Assembly: GCF_003287955.1 (NCBI RefSeq)
Contig: NZ_QMKP01000001.1
Coordinates: 62,001 to 126,000 of the forward strand
Source: Arthrobacter sp. AQ5-06
Lineage (GTDB): Bacteria; Actinomycetota; Actinomycetes; Actinomycetales; Micrococcaceae
Length of the DNA: 64,000 nucleotides
Direction: 5' to 3'
The notes under the pieces: model-generated
The model's input: the letters and a program-made list of their open reading frames with translations, nothing else
Told to the model about the DNA's origin: nothing
Databases searched by the model: none
Shown here: in pieces, positions 8,593 through 17,517 of the stretch
Layout of the letters: the number at the start of each line of letters is the position of its first letter
How positions within the stretch are numbered: position 1 is the stretch's first letter
Translations under genes and position numbers: made by a program

Positions 8593-8829
8593 ACGCCGCC
8601 GTTCACGCGGAATTCACACGGCCGCAACAGGAATCGCCGACGGATGAAACTGGAAATTAGTTGCTGTGGATTTACGTTGTAGCTATCAGCAGGCAAAACC
8701 GCCGGCTGATCGGGGAGGCCAGTACATGGAGCGATGTTTCGCACCGGTTGTATGGGAGGCCGTGCCCGGCCTCCAGGCCGAGCCGCCTCACCAATAACAA
8801 TTCCGGGCTTGCCCGGGGCTGGAGTCGAT
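8593..8829 (+). other. phoH leader region
   Basis: 237 bases between the prenyl synthase stop and the phoH start. It holds a 23-codon ORF with a strong Shine-Dalgarno and two hairpins: 7-bp arms at 8755-8761/8768-8774 and 6-bp arms at 8803-8808/8811-8816. The second hairpin sits just before the phoH ribosome-binding site. Confidence 0.45.
8726..8797 (+). CDS. Candidate 23-aa leader ORF upstream of phoH
   Basis: ATG with a full GGGGAGG (8712-8718) and a spacer of about 7 nt, which is a better initiation site than that of phoH itself. The encoded peptide ([15 protein letters not shown], then 8 more residues) has no known motif. Its 3' half overlaps the 8755-8774 hairpin, and it stops 32 nt before the phoH GTG. 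This geometry suits translational coupling or attenuation. It is not the roughly 90-aa PhoAT antitoxin known upstream of mycobacterial phoH2. The evidence is only the start site and spacing. Confidence 0.35.
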   Translation: MERCFAPVVWEAVPGLQAEPPHQ

Positions 8830-10260
8830 GTGGCTATTTCTGAGCAACTGCCCGAGGCCGTTTTTCACAAGGGACAGAAAGCTACCTCTCGCACCACGCG
8901 AGCTACCTCAAAAACCGGTGCAGCAGACGAAAATTCTGCGGCCGGTTTTGCTGTCTCCGGAAGGGACGCCACCATCAGCAGCTTCGTCATTGACACCTCC
9001 GTCCTGCTCTCGGATCCACGGGCGCTGCTGCGCTTCGCCGAGCACGAAGTCATTGTTCCCATCGTTGTTATCACCGAACTTGAGGGGAAACGGCACGACC
9101 CCGAGCTGGGCTACTTTGCCCGCAAGGCGCTCCGGCTGCTCGATGACCTCCGGGTGAAACACGGCGGCCTGAGCCGGCCTATCCCCATCGGCGACGAGGG
9201 CGGCACCCTACTGGTGGAGCTGAACCACATTTCCGCCGAGGTGCTTCCGCTGGGTTTCCGCAGCGGCGACAACGACAGCCGCATCCTTGCCGTGGCCAAG
9301 AACCTGGCCAATGAAGGCCGGAACGTCACGGTGGTTTCGAAGGATCTCCCCATGCGGGTTAAGGCCTCCGCTATGGGACTTACTGCCGACGAATACCGCA
9401 ACGAGCTCGTGAAGGATTCGGGCTGGACCGGCGTTGCCGAGGTCGAGGCCAGCGAGGACCAAATTTCCACCCTCTACGGCCACGAGCCTGTCTTCATCCC
9501 CGCTGCCGCCGAAATGCCGGTCAACACCGGGCTGGTGATCCTCTCCAACCGGGGCTCAGCCCTGGGTCGGGTGGGCGCCGACAAGCAAGTGCGGCTGGTC
9601 AAGGGGGACCGGGACGTGTTCGGGCTCCACGGCCGATCGGCGGAACAGCGGCTGGCCATCGACATGTTGATGGATCCCGCCGTCGGAATCGTTTCGATCG
9701 GCGGACGGGCCGGCACCGGAAAATCCGCGCTGGCCCTGTGTGCCGGCCTGGAAGCGGTGCTGGAACGCCGCGAGCACCGCAAGGTGATCGTCTTCCGCCC
9801 GCTATACGCCGTGGGTGGCCAGGAACTTGGCTACCTGCCCGGCTCCGAGTCGGAAAAGATGAACCCCTGGGCACAGGCGGTCTTTGACACGCTCGGCGCC
9901 CTGGTCAGCCAGGAAGTCGTGGAAGAAGTCATGGACCGCGGCATGCTCGAGGTCATGCCGCTGACCCACATCCGCGGCCGCTCCCTGAACGACGCCTTCG
10001 TGATCGTCGATGAGGCCCAGTCACTCGAGAAGAACGTCCTCCTCACCGTGATGAGCCGCATCGGGCAGAACTCCAAGATCGTCCTCACCCACGACATCGC
10101 CCAACGCGACAACCTGCGCGTCGGCCGGCATGACGGTATTGCCGCCGTCGTCGAAACCCTGAAAGGACACCCGCTCTTCGGCCACATCACCCTCACCCGC
10201 TCCGAAAGGTCCCCCATCGCAGCCCTGGTAACCGAACTCCTGGAGGGCGCAGAGATCTAG
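8830..10260 (+). CDS. PIN domain-PhoH ATPase (PhoH2-type)
   Basis: 476 residues. Residues about 45-180 form a PIN RNase domain ([18 protein letters not shown], with later acids in SGDNDSRI and VVSKD). After a linker, the PhoH helicase/ATPase domain begins near 290, with Walker [12 protein letters not shown] and Walker [11 protein letters not shown]. PhoH2 proteins are ATP-dependent RNA-unwinding RNases; in M. tuberculosis the homologue Rv1095 also lies near fum and glpX. The GTG at 8830 has GGAG 6 nt upstream. The frame stays open back to 8734, but that part looks like leader, not protein. Confidence 0.88.
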   Translation: MAISEQLPEAVFHKGQKATSRTTRATSKTGAADENSAAGFAVSGRDATISSFVIDTSVLLSDPRALLRFAEHEVIVPIVVITELEGKRHDPELGYFARKALRLLDDLRVKHGGLSRPIPIGDEGGTLLVELNHISAEVLPLGFRSGDNDSRILAVAKNLANEGRNVTVVSKDLPMRVKASAMGLTADEYRNELVKDSGWTGVAEVEASEDQISTLYGHEPVFIPAAAEMPVNTGLVILSNRGSALGRVGADKQVRLVKGDRDVFGLHGRSAEQRLAIDMLMDPAVGIVSIGGRAGTGKSALALCAGLEAVLERREHRKVIVFRPLYAVGGQELGYLPGSESEKMNPWAQAVFDTLGALVSQEVVEEVMDRGMLEVMPLTHIRGRSLNDAFVIVDEAQSLEKNVLLTVMSRIGQNSKIVLTHDIAQRDNLRVGRHDGIAAVVETLKGHPLFGHITLTRSERSPIAALVTELLEGAEI

Positions 10261-10432
10261 GCCTCCGGATGAGGAAGGTGCCGATCGAAGCACATGCCTG
10301 GTCGCGGTCCTTCTCGTAGGAGCGCATCGCGGCGCATCGGGTCCCGGAGGTCGCTCAGCGACCGAAGGGGCCCCTATGCGCTGTGTCTAAGCGACGGAGA
10401 AGGGCCGGGGGGCCTGGCGAGCCCAACCGCCC
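10261..10432. other. Structured convergent intergenic region
   Basis: 172 bases between the phoH and GNAT stops. A perfect 15-bp palindrome with 7-bp arms (10349-10363) is enclosed by AGCGCAT (10321-10327) and ATGCGCT (10376-10382). The layout suits a bidirectional terminator. No gene is seen. Confidence 0.4.
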
Positions 10433-11080
10433 TCAACCGATGCCGAGGAACTTGGCTGCTGCTTCGCGTCCTTTCACCTGCAGGGTCCAGTCGGGGCGCT
10501 TGAAGGTTGCGGGGGTGAGGCGCACTTTTTGGACTTCGACGGATTTGCCGCCCCAGGACTGCCTGTTGGTGCCGTTGAGTTCGTAGCCGAGGGAGCGGGA
10601 CACGCCCAAGGAGGCGGCGTTCCAGGCGGCGGCTTCGGATTCGGCCACCTCGGCGCCGAGCCAGTCGAACGCGTAAAGCGCGACGGCGGCCCGCATCTCG
10701 GTACCGAGCCCCCGGCGGTGGAAGGACTGCTTCAGCCACGAGCCGGTACTGACCGTCTTGAGGGTGGCAAAGTCCTTGGCACCGATGTCCTGGCAGCCGA
10801 CGAATTCGTCCTGGTACCAGATGCCCAGGAGCAGCGTCCAGTCCTCGGGTGTGGCCTGGCCACGGCAGCGCCAGTACCACTGCGCCATGTTGTGCCCTAA
10901 GGACTCCGCCGGCAGTTCCGTCCATGGGATGCTGAAGGGGTTCCGGCCGGGTTCGTGGACTCCGCTCGCGGCCGCTGCAACTGCGGCGGGAATGTCGGTG
11001 TCGGCGATGGGACGCAGCACCAGGCGGGGTGTGGTCAGCTCGAGGCCGAAGAGGGGCCAGATGGAAGTCAGCGCGGTCAT
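10433..11080 (-). CDS. GNAT family N-acetyltransferase (RimJ/RimL type)
   Basis: 215 residues of the Acetyltransf_3 branch. The fold begins LTTPRLVLRPIADTDIPA. The acetyl-CoA pyrophosphate loop is SFHRRGLGTEMRAA, and the following NAASLGVSRSLGYELNG is the usual late motif. These enzymes acetylate N-terminal or side-chain amino groups of proteins or small molecules; the substrate is not known. It stands alone. ATG with TAGGCT 6 nt upstream on the minus strand. Confidence 0.85.
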   Translation of the reverse strand: MTALTSIWPLFGLELTTPRLVLRPIADTDIPAAVAAAASGVHEPGRNPFSIPWTELPAESLGHNMAQWYWRCRGQATPEDWTLLLGIWYQDEFVGCQDIGAKDFATLKTVSTGSWLKQSFHRRGLGTEMRAAVALYAFDWLGAEVAESEAAAWNAASLGVSRSLGYELNGTNRQSWGGKSVEVQKVRLTPATFKRPDWTLQVKGREAAAKFLGIG

Positions 11081-11086
11081 CAGGGA

Positions 11087-11092
11087 AGCCTA
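11087..11092 (-). promoter_or_regulatory. -10 box, GNAT gene (leaderless)
   Basis: Minus strand TAGGCT-TCCCTG-ATG, a 6-nt spacing without Shine-Dalgarno. Confidence 0.5.
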
Positions 11093-11151
11093 GCCGACGG
11101 CTGGCCGCGGACCCTGTCAAACGCCGGTGATGGCCGGAGAGGGAACCGTGA

Positions 11152-11946
11152 TCAGGCCCGGATGTCCCAGCTGATGTGGCGGCGGACGTCCGTAAGGTTC
11201 ATGGACTCGGCCACGAACAGGTCGTCCAGCATGTATTCGTCCACCGCGAGGATCCGGATCCAGTGCCCATAATCCGGGGTTGCCGGTTCCAGTGACCGGC
11301 TGGCGACGCAGACGCCGGTTTCCAGGTCGATCCGCACCCGGTTGCTGCCAGGCAGGCAGAGCGGAGCGGCCGGATCCGTTGGATGGTAGGACGCGGTAGG
11401 CGTCACGGTTGCCTCCAGCGCTGGTCGGCCATTGTGGTCCACGCGGCGAACGGCGTCGATCTCGACGGCGTTGGTGCCCGGGAACTCGATGGGGACCGGG
11501 GCGCTCCCGGCGAGTTCCACGGGATCGAGGGCTGCCGAGAAACGTCCGTTCCCGAACCCTGGTTCGCCGTATGCTGCCTCCGGCCGGCGCCTGACGAGGC
11601 CGCCGTCGTCGTAAACGGGCGCCACCAGCTGTGGCGGCAAGAGCCAGGACCTCCGGGTTGCACTGACATACAATCCGTCCTTGGAATCGTTGATGCCGGT
11701 GGTGCTGTGGAGGACAAGACGGTCAGCGGTTTCCAGGCGCAGCGCCCCGGGCCGGCGCAGCCAGGCGCGGACCAGGGGAGCAGACGGGTCCCGGCCATCG
11801 GTAAACGGTTCATCCCGGTATTCAAAGCGCAGGCACTGCCACTTCCAGGGGGAAGAACGGCAAAGGTTCCGGAACATGGTGCTTAGGTCCGCAGCGGCGG
11901 CGCCGCCCTCCGGATCCGGCCGGTGCCTGGTGTCCCATGTCGACAT
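11152..11946 (-). CDS. Hypothetical protein, lipid-carrier-like layout
   Basis: 264 residues, not recognised. No signal peptide or membrane segment is visible. The sequence alternates short beta-prone stretches (RLETADRLVLHSTTG, ALEATVTPTASYHP, NRVRIDLETGVCVASRSLE). The pattern of a value plus conversion to a fitted coefficient resembles LolA-like or DUF2092-like beta shells, but only weakly. The ATG at 11946 is chosen because TAAACT lies 6 nt upstream on the minus strand; a GTG at 11952 is in frame. It is head-to-head with the prepilin peptidase, with start codons about 60 nt apart, so the two may share control. Confidence 0.6.
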   Translation of the reverse strand: MSTWDTRHRPDPEGGAAAADLSTMFRNLCRSSPWKWQCLRFEYRDEPFTDGRDPSAPLVRAWLRRPGALRLETADRLVLHSTTGINDSKDGLYVSATRRSWLLPPQLVAPVYDDGGLVRRRPEAAYGEPGFGNGRFSAALDPVELAGSAPVPIEFPGTNAVEIDAVRRVDHNGRPALEATVTPTASYHPTDPAAPLCLPGSNRVRIDLETGVCVASRSLEPATPDYGHWIRILAVDEYMLDDLFVAESMNLTDVRRHISWDIRA

Positions 11947-11952
11947 ATCCAC

Positions 11953-11958
11953 AGTTTA
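11953..11958 (-). promoter_or_regulatory. -10 box, hypothetical gene (leaderless)
   Basis: Minus strand TAAACT-GTGGAT-ATG supports 11946 as the start. Confidence 0.45.
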
Positions 11959-11992
11959 CGCGTGGGCTCTGCGGTGCGGCGCGCGAATCCAG

Positions 11993-11998
11993 TAGCAT
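11993..11998 (+). promoter_or_regulatory. -10 box, prepilin peptidase (leaderless)
   Basis: TAGCAT, then 7 nt, then GTG at 12006. Confidence 0.4.
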
Positions 11999-12005
11999 CC
12001 GAGGG

Positions 12006-12563
12006 GTGATCCGACGACTCGATGGACTGTGGGATGCCGCCCCGCTGGCGTTCTGGCTGGTGCTGGCCGCATGTGCCTACTTTTTTGTTATTGCGGTGCG
12101 CCTGACGGTTATTGACGTGCGCCACCATCTGCTGCCCAACCGGATTGTTTTCCCCTCCTACGGTGTGGCCGGGGTCCTGTTGCTGGCGGCGGCCTTGGTG
12201 CACGTGATTTCCGGTCCTGCCGCGCTCTTGGGGTCACCTGACGGTGCTGCCGCGCTCCTGGGGATCCCGGCGCTGCGCATCCTGGCCGGGGGAGCGGTTC
12301 TGTGGGCCTTTTATTTTGTCCTTCGGATGGTTTACCCGCCCGGCATGGGCTTTGGCGACGTGAAGCTGGCCGGCGTCCTGGGGATGTACCTTGGCTACCT
12401 CGGCTGGGGACACGTCTTCGCTGGGACCTTCGCGGCTTTCCTGCTGGGTGGCCTCTGGTCCATGGCCCTGCTGGCGGCCCGCCGCGGCACCTTGAAATCC
12501 TCCATCCCTTTCGGCCCGTTTATGCTCGCCGGCGCCGCTGCCGCCATGCTCGTGCCGGCTTAG
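12006..12563 (+). CDS. Prepilin peptidase, A24 family (TadV/CpaA-like)
   Basis: 185 residues with six hydrophobic helices. The two catalytic Asp of type IV prepilin peptidases are visible: one in LTVIDVRHHLLPNRIV after the first helix, the other in the GMGFGDVKLAG motif (GxGD). There is no N-terminal methylase domain, as in TadV/CpaA. It would process prepilins of a Tad or Com-type system, but no pilin or secretion ATPase is in the window, so it acts on partners elsewhere. The frame is open to 11937; GTG 12006 is preferred for its -10 box spacing and because it trims the overlap with the divergent gene. Confidence 0.82.
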   Translation: MIRRLDGLWDAAPLAFWLVLAACAYFFVIAVRLTVIDVRHHLLPNRIVFPSYGVAGVLLLAAALVHVISGPAALLGSPDGAAALLGIPALRILAGGAVLWAFYFVLRMVYPPGMGFGDVKLAGVLGMYLGYLGWGHVFAGTFAAFLLGGLWSMALLAARRGTLKSSIPFGPFMLAGAAAAMLVPA

Positions 12564-12610
12564 CGCGAGAGGACACCCGAAGCCCCGGTCCGCAGGCGCC
12601 ACGAAAACAA

Positions 12611-12647
12611 CAGGGGCGCCGCAACCCCAAAGATCGCGGCGCCCCTG
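12611..12647 (+). terminator. Intrinsic terminator after prepilin peptidase
   Basis: 12-bp perfect stem (12611-12622/12636-12647) with a 13-nt loop, followed after a few bases by a run of five T at 12653-12657. Confidence 0.75.
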
Positions 12648-13330
12648 CAGGCTTTTTGCGAGGGAGCCCGTGTAGGCGTTCACGATTGCGTCGCGCAGCT
12701 GGTCCGGCAGCTGGCTGAGTGCCTGCGGGTCAAGGGTGCCTGTGGACTGCGATGCCTGCTCGTGGACGCTCCGGCGCCGGTGAACGCGTTGGTCAGCGAC
12801 TCTGAGAGCCGGTTGGTGAAAATCGCGCCGAACACTGCCATGCCCAGGGACGCTCCGACTTCGCGGGAGTAGTTGTTGGTGCTGGTCGCTGTGCCGATCT
12901 GATCGGCGGGGACAGAATTCTGCACCACCAGGACAACGACCTGCATGATCGATCCCAGTCCTGCGCCGAAGACGAACAGCTGGACGCAGATGACCCAGAT
13001 GGGGGTTTCGGCGGTCAAGGTGGTGAGCCACAGCACCGCCGCGATCGTCAGGCCGGCGCCGAGGATGGGGAACATCTTGTACTTGCCGGTCTTGGAGATC
13101 CGGATCCCCGAATAGATGGCCATGCCCATGAGGCCCACCATCACGGGCAGCATAAGAAGCCAAGGATTCAGCCGCAGAAGTCCCGGAGGACACCTGCAGG
13201 AACGTGGGGACGAAGGCGATGGCCGCTGCGGCGGAGATGAGCATTCCGGCGCCGAAGGCCCACGTCAGCGGTGAATCCCAGCCTTCATCCTTCTCGCCGC
13301 CGAAGTCGGTGAAGAAGATCAGGCACGTTG
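12648..13330 (-). pseudogene. Decayed MFS drug-exporter gene (DHA2/EmrB-QacA type)
   Basis: Remnants of a 14-helix MFS exporter in two frames. The 5' piece (about 13325-13170) reads IFFTDFGGEKDEGWDSPLT, then a helix, then PTFLQVSSGTSAAES. A frame change near 13165, consistent with loss of 2 nt, leads into LLMLPVMVGLMG and on through SVPADQIGTATSTNNYSREV to NAFTGAGA. A second shift near 12760 restores the first frame for LDPQALSQLPDQLRDAIVNA. The first 200 or so residues, about 60 residues of the middle and the last helices are absent. The 3' end runs into the prepilin peptidase terminator. It cannot make a working transporter. Confidence 0.85.
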
Positions 13331-13371
13331 CACTAAATCTCCAAGAGTGCAAAAATGCGCGCTCCAAGAAC

Positions 13372-13415
13372 GACGGCGGCCGGCGCCTTCCGTGGGGAAG
13401 GTGCCGGCCGCCGTC
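13372..13415 (-). terminator. Long hairpin downstream of fumC
   Basis: 20-bp stem with one wobble (13372-13391/13396-13415) and a GTGG loop, 33 bases past the fumC stop. A GTTCTT stretch follows on the minus strand. Confidence 0.7.
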
Positions 13416-13447
13416 GTACTGTGTCGTTGAGTGCTTTGGTGCCGGGG

Positions 13448-14869
13448 CTATGCCTTGTGCGGCGGGCGCGTCATGGACATAACGTCCAGTGCGGTATCCA
13501 GCTGCTCTTCGGTGACCTCGCCGCGTTCCAGGAAGCCCATGGCGACGACGGTCTCACGGATGGTGAGGCCCTCGGCCACGGCCTTCTTGGCGATCTTCGC
13601 CGCGTTTTCGTAGCCGATGTACTTGTTCAGCGGCGTCACGATCGAGGGGGACGCCTCGGCGAGGAAGCGTGCCCGTTCCACGTTCGCGGTGATGCCGTCG
13701 ATCATCTTGTCCGCCATGACCCGGCTGGTGTTGGCCAACAGGCGGATGGACTCGAGCAGGTTGGCGGCCATCACGGGGATGCCGACGTTGAGTTCGAAGG
13801 CGCCGTTGGTGCCGGACCAGGCGATGGCGGTGTCGTTGCCGATGACCTGGGCGCAGACCATGATGGACGCCTCGCAGATGACGGGGTTGACCTTGCCCGG
13901 CATGATAGAGGAGCCCGGCTGCAGGTCCGGGATGGCGATTTCGCCGAGGCCGGTGTTGGGGCCGGAGCCCATCCAGCGGAGGTCATTGTTGATCTTCATG
14001 AAGGAGATCGCGATGTTGCGCAGCTGGCTGGAGCCTTCGATGAGGCCGTCGCGGTTGGCCTGGGCCTCGAAGTGGTCCCGGGCTTCGGTCAGCGGCAGGC
14101 CGGTGTCCGTAGCGAGCAGTTCGATGACACGTTCCGGGAATCCGGCCGGAGTGTTGATGCCGGTGCCCACCGCGGTGCCGCCGAGCGGAACTTCGGCAAC
14201 GCGGGGGAGGGCGGCGTTGATGCGCTCGATGCCGTAGCGGACCTGGGCTGCGTAGCCGCCGAACTCCTGGCCGAGCGTCACCGGGGTGGCGTCCATGAGG
14301 TGGGTGCGGCCGGACTTGACGACGTCCTTGAACTCCACGGCCTTGCGCTCCAGCGACTCGGCGAGGTAGCCAAGCGCCGGGATGAGGTCGTTGATCAAGG
14401 CCGAGGTGGCGGCCACGTGGACCGAGGTGGGGAAGACATCGTTGGATGACTGCGAGGCGTTGACGTGGTCGTTCGGGTGGACAACCTTGTCGCTGCCGGC
14501 GGCCTTGAGGGCGCGCGTGGCCAGCTCGGCAATGACCTCGTTGGTGTTCATGTTCGAGGACGTGCCGGAGCCGGTCTGGAAAACGTCGATGGGGAAGTCG
14601 CCGTCATACTTACCGGCAGCTACCTCATCAGCAGCCGCAGCGATTGCCTTGGCCAGCTCGCCGTCGAGCACTCCAAGTTCTGCGTTGGCCTGGGCGGCTG
14701 CCTTCTTGACCCGAGCGAGCGCCTCGATGTGCGCGCGTTCCAGGGTCTTGCCGGAGATGGGGAAGTTTTCAACTGCACGCTGCGTCTGTGCACGGTACAG
14801 GGCGTTCACGGGGACGCGGACTTCGCCCATCGTGTCGTGTTCAATGCGGAATTCTTCAGTGGAAGTCAT
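13448..14869 (-). CDS. fumC: Class II fumarate hydratase
   Basis: 473 residues. It hydrates fumarate to L-malate in the TCA cycle as an iron-independent homotetramer. Family signatures are [15 protein letters not shown], the [14 protein letters not shown] region with the catalytic His, [17 protein letters not shown], and the fumarase/aspartase signature [12 protein letters not shown] that holds the catalytic Ser. Length is standard. ATG with TAAGCT 6 nt upstream on the minus strand. In M. tuberculosis fum (Rv1098c) likewise adjoins glpX. Confidence 0.97.
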   Translation of the reverse strand: MTSTEEFRIEHDTMGEVRVPVNALYRAQTQRAVENFPISGKTLERAHIEALARVKKAAAQANAELGVLDGELAKAIAAAADEVAAGKYDGDFPIDVFQTGSGTSSNMNTNEVIAELATRALKAAGSDKVVHPNDHVNASQSSNDVFPTSVHVAATSALINDLIPALGYLAESLERKAVEFKDVVKSGRTHLMDATPVTLGQEFGGYAAQVRYGIERINAALPRVAEVPLGGTAVGTGINTPAGFPERVIELLATDTGLPLTEARDHFEAQANRDGLIEGSSQLRNIAISFMKINNDLRWMGSGPNTGLGEIAIPDLQPGSSIMPGKVNPVICEASIMVCAQVIGNDTAIAWSGTNGAFELNVGIPVMAANLLESIRLLANTSRVMADKMIDGITANVERARFLAEASPSIVTPLNKYIGYENAAKIAKKAVAEGLTIRETVVAMGFLERGEVTEEQLDTALDVMSMTRPPHKA

Positions 14870-14875
14870 GGGGCT

Positions 14876-14881
14876 AGCTTA
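14876..14881 (-). promoter_or_regulatory. -10 box, fumC (leaderless)
   Basis: Minus strand TAAGCT-AGCCCC-ATG; no Shine-Dalgarno. Confidence 0.5.
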
Positions 14882-14945
14882 GGGCGATCGGGGGCCCGGA
14901 CTAAAACCGTGAACCGCATGCTACGGGCACTGAATCGGGCTGGGC

Positions 14946-15560
14946 CTAGACGTCGCCGATCCCGGAAACCACGTTCGCGCGGCCTTCGGCGAGGCTGTAG
15001 GAGAGGCCGATCACCGCGGCGCGGCCGTTCTCGATTGCGGCGGAAATCACACGGGAGCTGTCCACAAGGCGCTGGGACGTTTGCTTGACGTGCTCCACCA
15101 CCATGTCGTTCACCTCGTGCTCGCCGTTCCGCATGGACGTCAGAACCGATGGCGTGATGCGCTCCACCAGGTCCCGCATAAAGCCCACCGGCATGTTGCC
15201 GGTGTCCACCGCGGACTTCGTAGCGCTGACGGCGCCGCAGCTGTCATGCCCCAACACCACGATCAGCGGCACCCCCAGCACACTGATGCTGTACTCAAGG
15301 GAGCCCAATACGGCGTCGTCAATCACTTGGCCGGCGGTGCGAACCACAAAGGCGTCCCCCAGGCCGAGGTCGAAGATAATCTCCGCGGCGAGCCGGGAGT
15401 CCGAGCAGCCGAAGATCACGGCAAACGGGTGCTGGTTTTCCACCAGCGACGACCGGCGGGACGCGTCCTGGTTCGGGTGCGACGATTCGCCGGCAACAAA
15501 GCGTTCGTTGCCTTCGCGCATGCGGCGCCAGGCAAGTGCGGGGGTCAGATAGGTAGCCAC
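14946..15560 (-). CDS. Beta-class carbonic anhydrase
   Basis: 204 residues. It interconverts CO2 and bicarbonate with a zinc ion. Ligands are complete: Cys52 in GCSDSR with the Asp54/Arg56 dyad, then His105 and Cys108 in GHDSCGAV. Length is typical of the prokaryotic beta class. The gene is transcribed in the same direction as fumC and DUF4245 but has its own TAAAGT box 6 nt before the GTG start. Supplying bicarbonate to carboxylases is the usual role. Confidence 0.93.
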   Translation of the reverse strand: MATYLTPALAWRRMREGNERFVAGESSHPNQDASRRSSLVENQHPFAVIFGCSDSRLAAEIIFDLGLGDAFVVRTAGQVIDDAVLGSLEYSISVLGVPLIVVLGHDSCGAVSATKSAVDTGNMPVGFMRDLVERITPSVLTSMRNGEHEVNDMVVEHVKQTSQRLVDSSRVISAAIENGRAAVIGLSYSLAEGRANVVSGIGDV

Positions 15561-15566
15561 GGGATT

Positions 15567-15572
15567 ACTTTA
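15567..15572 (-). promoter_or_regulatory. -10 box, carbonic anhydrase (leaderless)
   Basis: Minus strand TAAAGT-AATCCC-GTG. It lies next to the stop of the DUF4245 gene, so read-through is also possible. Confidence 0.45.
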
Positions 15573-16250
15573 CGGGGCGGTGCTGGGTGACTGTGAAACT
15601 GTGACGGCCGGGTTGGCATCCATGGACTGCACGACGGCGGTGGCGAGTTCGGCGAATTCGTCCAGCTGTGCGCTTCCCGTCAGGACAACGGTGGTTCCGC
15701 GGTAATTCAGCACCATGCTCTTCTCGCCTTTGCCGGTGTCATGCAGCTCCCACTCCTGTCCGCCCGCCGTGCGCGTTCCCGTCACGGGAGCGCTCTTGGT
15801 CTGCTGGACGAGCCAGGTGGGGTTGGACTGGCGGGTCTGGACCAGGCCGATGAAGGACTCTTTCGGGGTCAGGTAGCCAACTTCCCAGGTGGGAACGCCG
15901 CTGCCGCTGCCCGACTCCCATCGTGCGTAGTTGGACGAGAACGACTTGCCGGTGTCCGGTGTTACGGGTGTGAATCCCGCCACATCCGTCGCGTTCCGGG
16001 CCACAGCGCTGACATCGATATCCGGCCGGAATCCCTCGCTCTTGGGGAAGGGGTTCATCAGGATGACGGGCAGGAAGGCGGCGATGCTGACCACCAAGGC
16101 AACGATCATGCCGATCACGGAGGCATTGGCGCGTTTTGCCGCTGCGGCCGGGATCACTGGGCGGACGGGGGCTGGTTCGGCCCTCCCTGCGCCGTCGCCT
16201 TCAGCTCCGGAGTCGGAGGGGTCGGTCCCGGGACTGGTCATTTCCTGCAT
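15570..16250 (-). CDS. DUF4245 membrane-anchored protein
   Basis: 226 residues. A Ser/Ala/Pro-rich cytoplasmic segment precedes one transmembrane helix (about residues 45-65, MIVALVVSIAAFLPVILM). The extracytoplasmic DUF4245 domain follows, with motifs SNYARWESGS, TWEVGYLTP and GGQEWELHD. The role is unknown; the family is nearly always divergent from glpX (Rv1100 beside Rv1099c). The frame is open to 16343; the ATG at 16250 is chosen because GAGGGG lies about 8 nt upstream. GTG 16259 and ATG 16277 are alternatives. Confidence 0.75.
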   Translation of the reverse strand: MQEMTSPGTDPSDSGAEGDGAGRAEPAPVRPVIPAAAAKRANASVIGMIVALVVSIAAFLPVILMNPFPKSEGFRPDIDVSAVARNATDVAGFTPVTPDTGKSFSSNYARWESGSGSGVPTWEVGYLTPKESFIGLVQTRQSNPTWLVQQTKSAPVTGTRTAGGQEWELHDTGKGEKSMVLNYRGTTVVLTGSAQLDEFAELATAVVQSMDANPAVTVSQSPSTAP

Positions 16251-16370
16251 TTCACTCACCCCTCTATAGTCGCCCATGTTCAGGCGCAACTCACAGTCGG
16301 GGGTTGCCCGAGACGGAAGGTCCATGTTGCAGGGCTGCGTCATGCCACGCTTCTAAGGCGCCGCCACGAC

Positions 16371-16376
16371 TATGAT
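16371..16376 (+). promoter_or_regulatory. Possible glpX -10 box
   Basis: TATGAT lies 78 nt before the glpX start; no convincing -35 is seen, so this is a tentative call. Confidence 0.3.
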
Positions 16377-16453
16377 CAGTACCAGAGGAATCACCGCACC
16401 GGCTGAATCCGGCGGAGCGGGTCCAATGATCGCCACTCGAAGAAGAGGTTCAC

Positions 16454-17491
16454 GTGTCACCAGCGCCTATGACCCAGCAGTATTCCACGATTTCCCCCTC
16501 CCTGGCCGTGGGGATCGACGAGCCGGACCGCAACCTTGCACTGGAACTCGTCCGCGTCACCGAGGCAGCGGCCATCGCCGGCGGCCACTGGGTTGGCTTC
16601 GGCGACAAGAACAAGGCCGACGGCGCGGCCGTTGACGCCATGCGCTCCTTCCTTCACACGGTCCACTTCAACGGCGTTGTGGTCATCGGCGAAGGCGAAA
16701 AAGACGAAGCCCCCATGCTGTTCAACGGCGAACATGTTGGCGACGGCACGGGACCCGAGTGTGACGTCGCCGTGGACCCGATCGACGGCACCCGCCTGAC
16801 CGCCCTCGGCATCAACAACGCCCTAGCAGTCCTCGCAGTGGCTGAGCGCGGCTCCATGTTCGATCCGTCCGCCGTGTTCTACATGGAGAAGCTCGTCACG
16901 GGCCCGGAAGCCGCCGACATGGTGGACCTCCGGCTGCCGGTCAAGCAGAACCTGCACCTGATTGCCAAGGCGAAGGGCGTGAAGGTCAACCAGCTCAACG
17001 TCATGATCCTTGACCGCGACCGCCACCGTCCGCTGGTCGAAGAGATCCGCGAAGCCGGTGCGCGCACCAAGTTCATCATGGACGGCGACGTTGCCGGCGC
17101 AATTGCCGCAGCCCGCTCCGGTACCGGCGTTGACGCCCTCATGGGCATCGGCGGCACGCCGGAGGGCATCGTTGCAGCCTGTGCCATCAAGTCGCTCGGC
17201 GGCGTTATCCAGGGCCGGCTGTGGCCCACGAGTGACGACGAGAAGCAGAAGGCCATCGACGCCGGCCACGACCTGGACCGCGTGCTGTCCACCAATGACC
17301 TTGTCTCCAGCGACAACTGCTACTTCGCCGCCACCGGCATCACCGACGGCGACCTCCTGAAGGGCGTCCGCTACTCCAAGGACAAGGTCCTCACCCAGTC
17401 CATCGTGATGCGTTCCAAGTCCGGCACTATCCGCTTTGTCGACGGCGAGCACCAGGCCAGCAAGTGGGAAGGCTACGCCCGCAAGAACTAG
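16454..17491 (+). CDS. glpX: Class II fructose-1,6-bisphosphatase
   Basis: 345 residues. It hydrolyses fructose 1,6-bisphosphate in gluconeogenesis. Metal and substrate motifs are complete: FGDKNKADGAAVDAMR, then VIGEGEKDEAPML, the signature VDPIDGTRL with its acidic metal ligands, and the late GGTPEGIVAAC and GRLWP. GTG start with AAGAGG upstream. It is divergent from DUF4245 across a 200-nt control region. This is normally the main FBPase of Actinobacteria. Confidence 0.95.
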   Translation: MSPAPMTQQYSTISPSLAVGIDEPDRNLALELVRVTEAAAIAGGHWVGFGDKNKADGAAVDAMRSFLHTVHFNGVVVIGEGEKDEAPMLFNGEHVGDGTGPECDVAVDPIDGTRLTALGINNALAVLAVAERGSMFDPSAVFYMEKLVTGPEAADMVDLRLPVKQNLHLIAKAKGVKVNQLNVMILDRDRHRPLVEEIREAGARTKFIMDGDVAGAIAAARSGTGVDALMGIGGTPEGIVAACAIKSLGGVIQGRLWPTSDDEKQKAIDAGHDLDRVLSTNDLVSSDNCYFAATGITDGDLLKGVRYSKDKVLTQSIVMRSKSGTIRFVDGEHQASKWEGYARKN

Positions 17492-17517
17492 CAGGTTCTT
17501 CACCCCGCGTAATCCTG

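Noticed and set aside
13355..14449. 364-codon frame antisense to fumC
   Set aside because: His/Gly/Asp-rich shadow; fumC on the minus strand is unambiguous.
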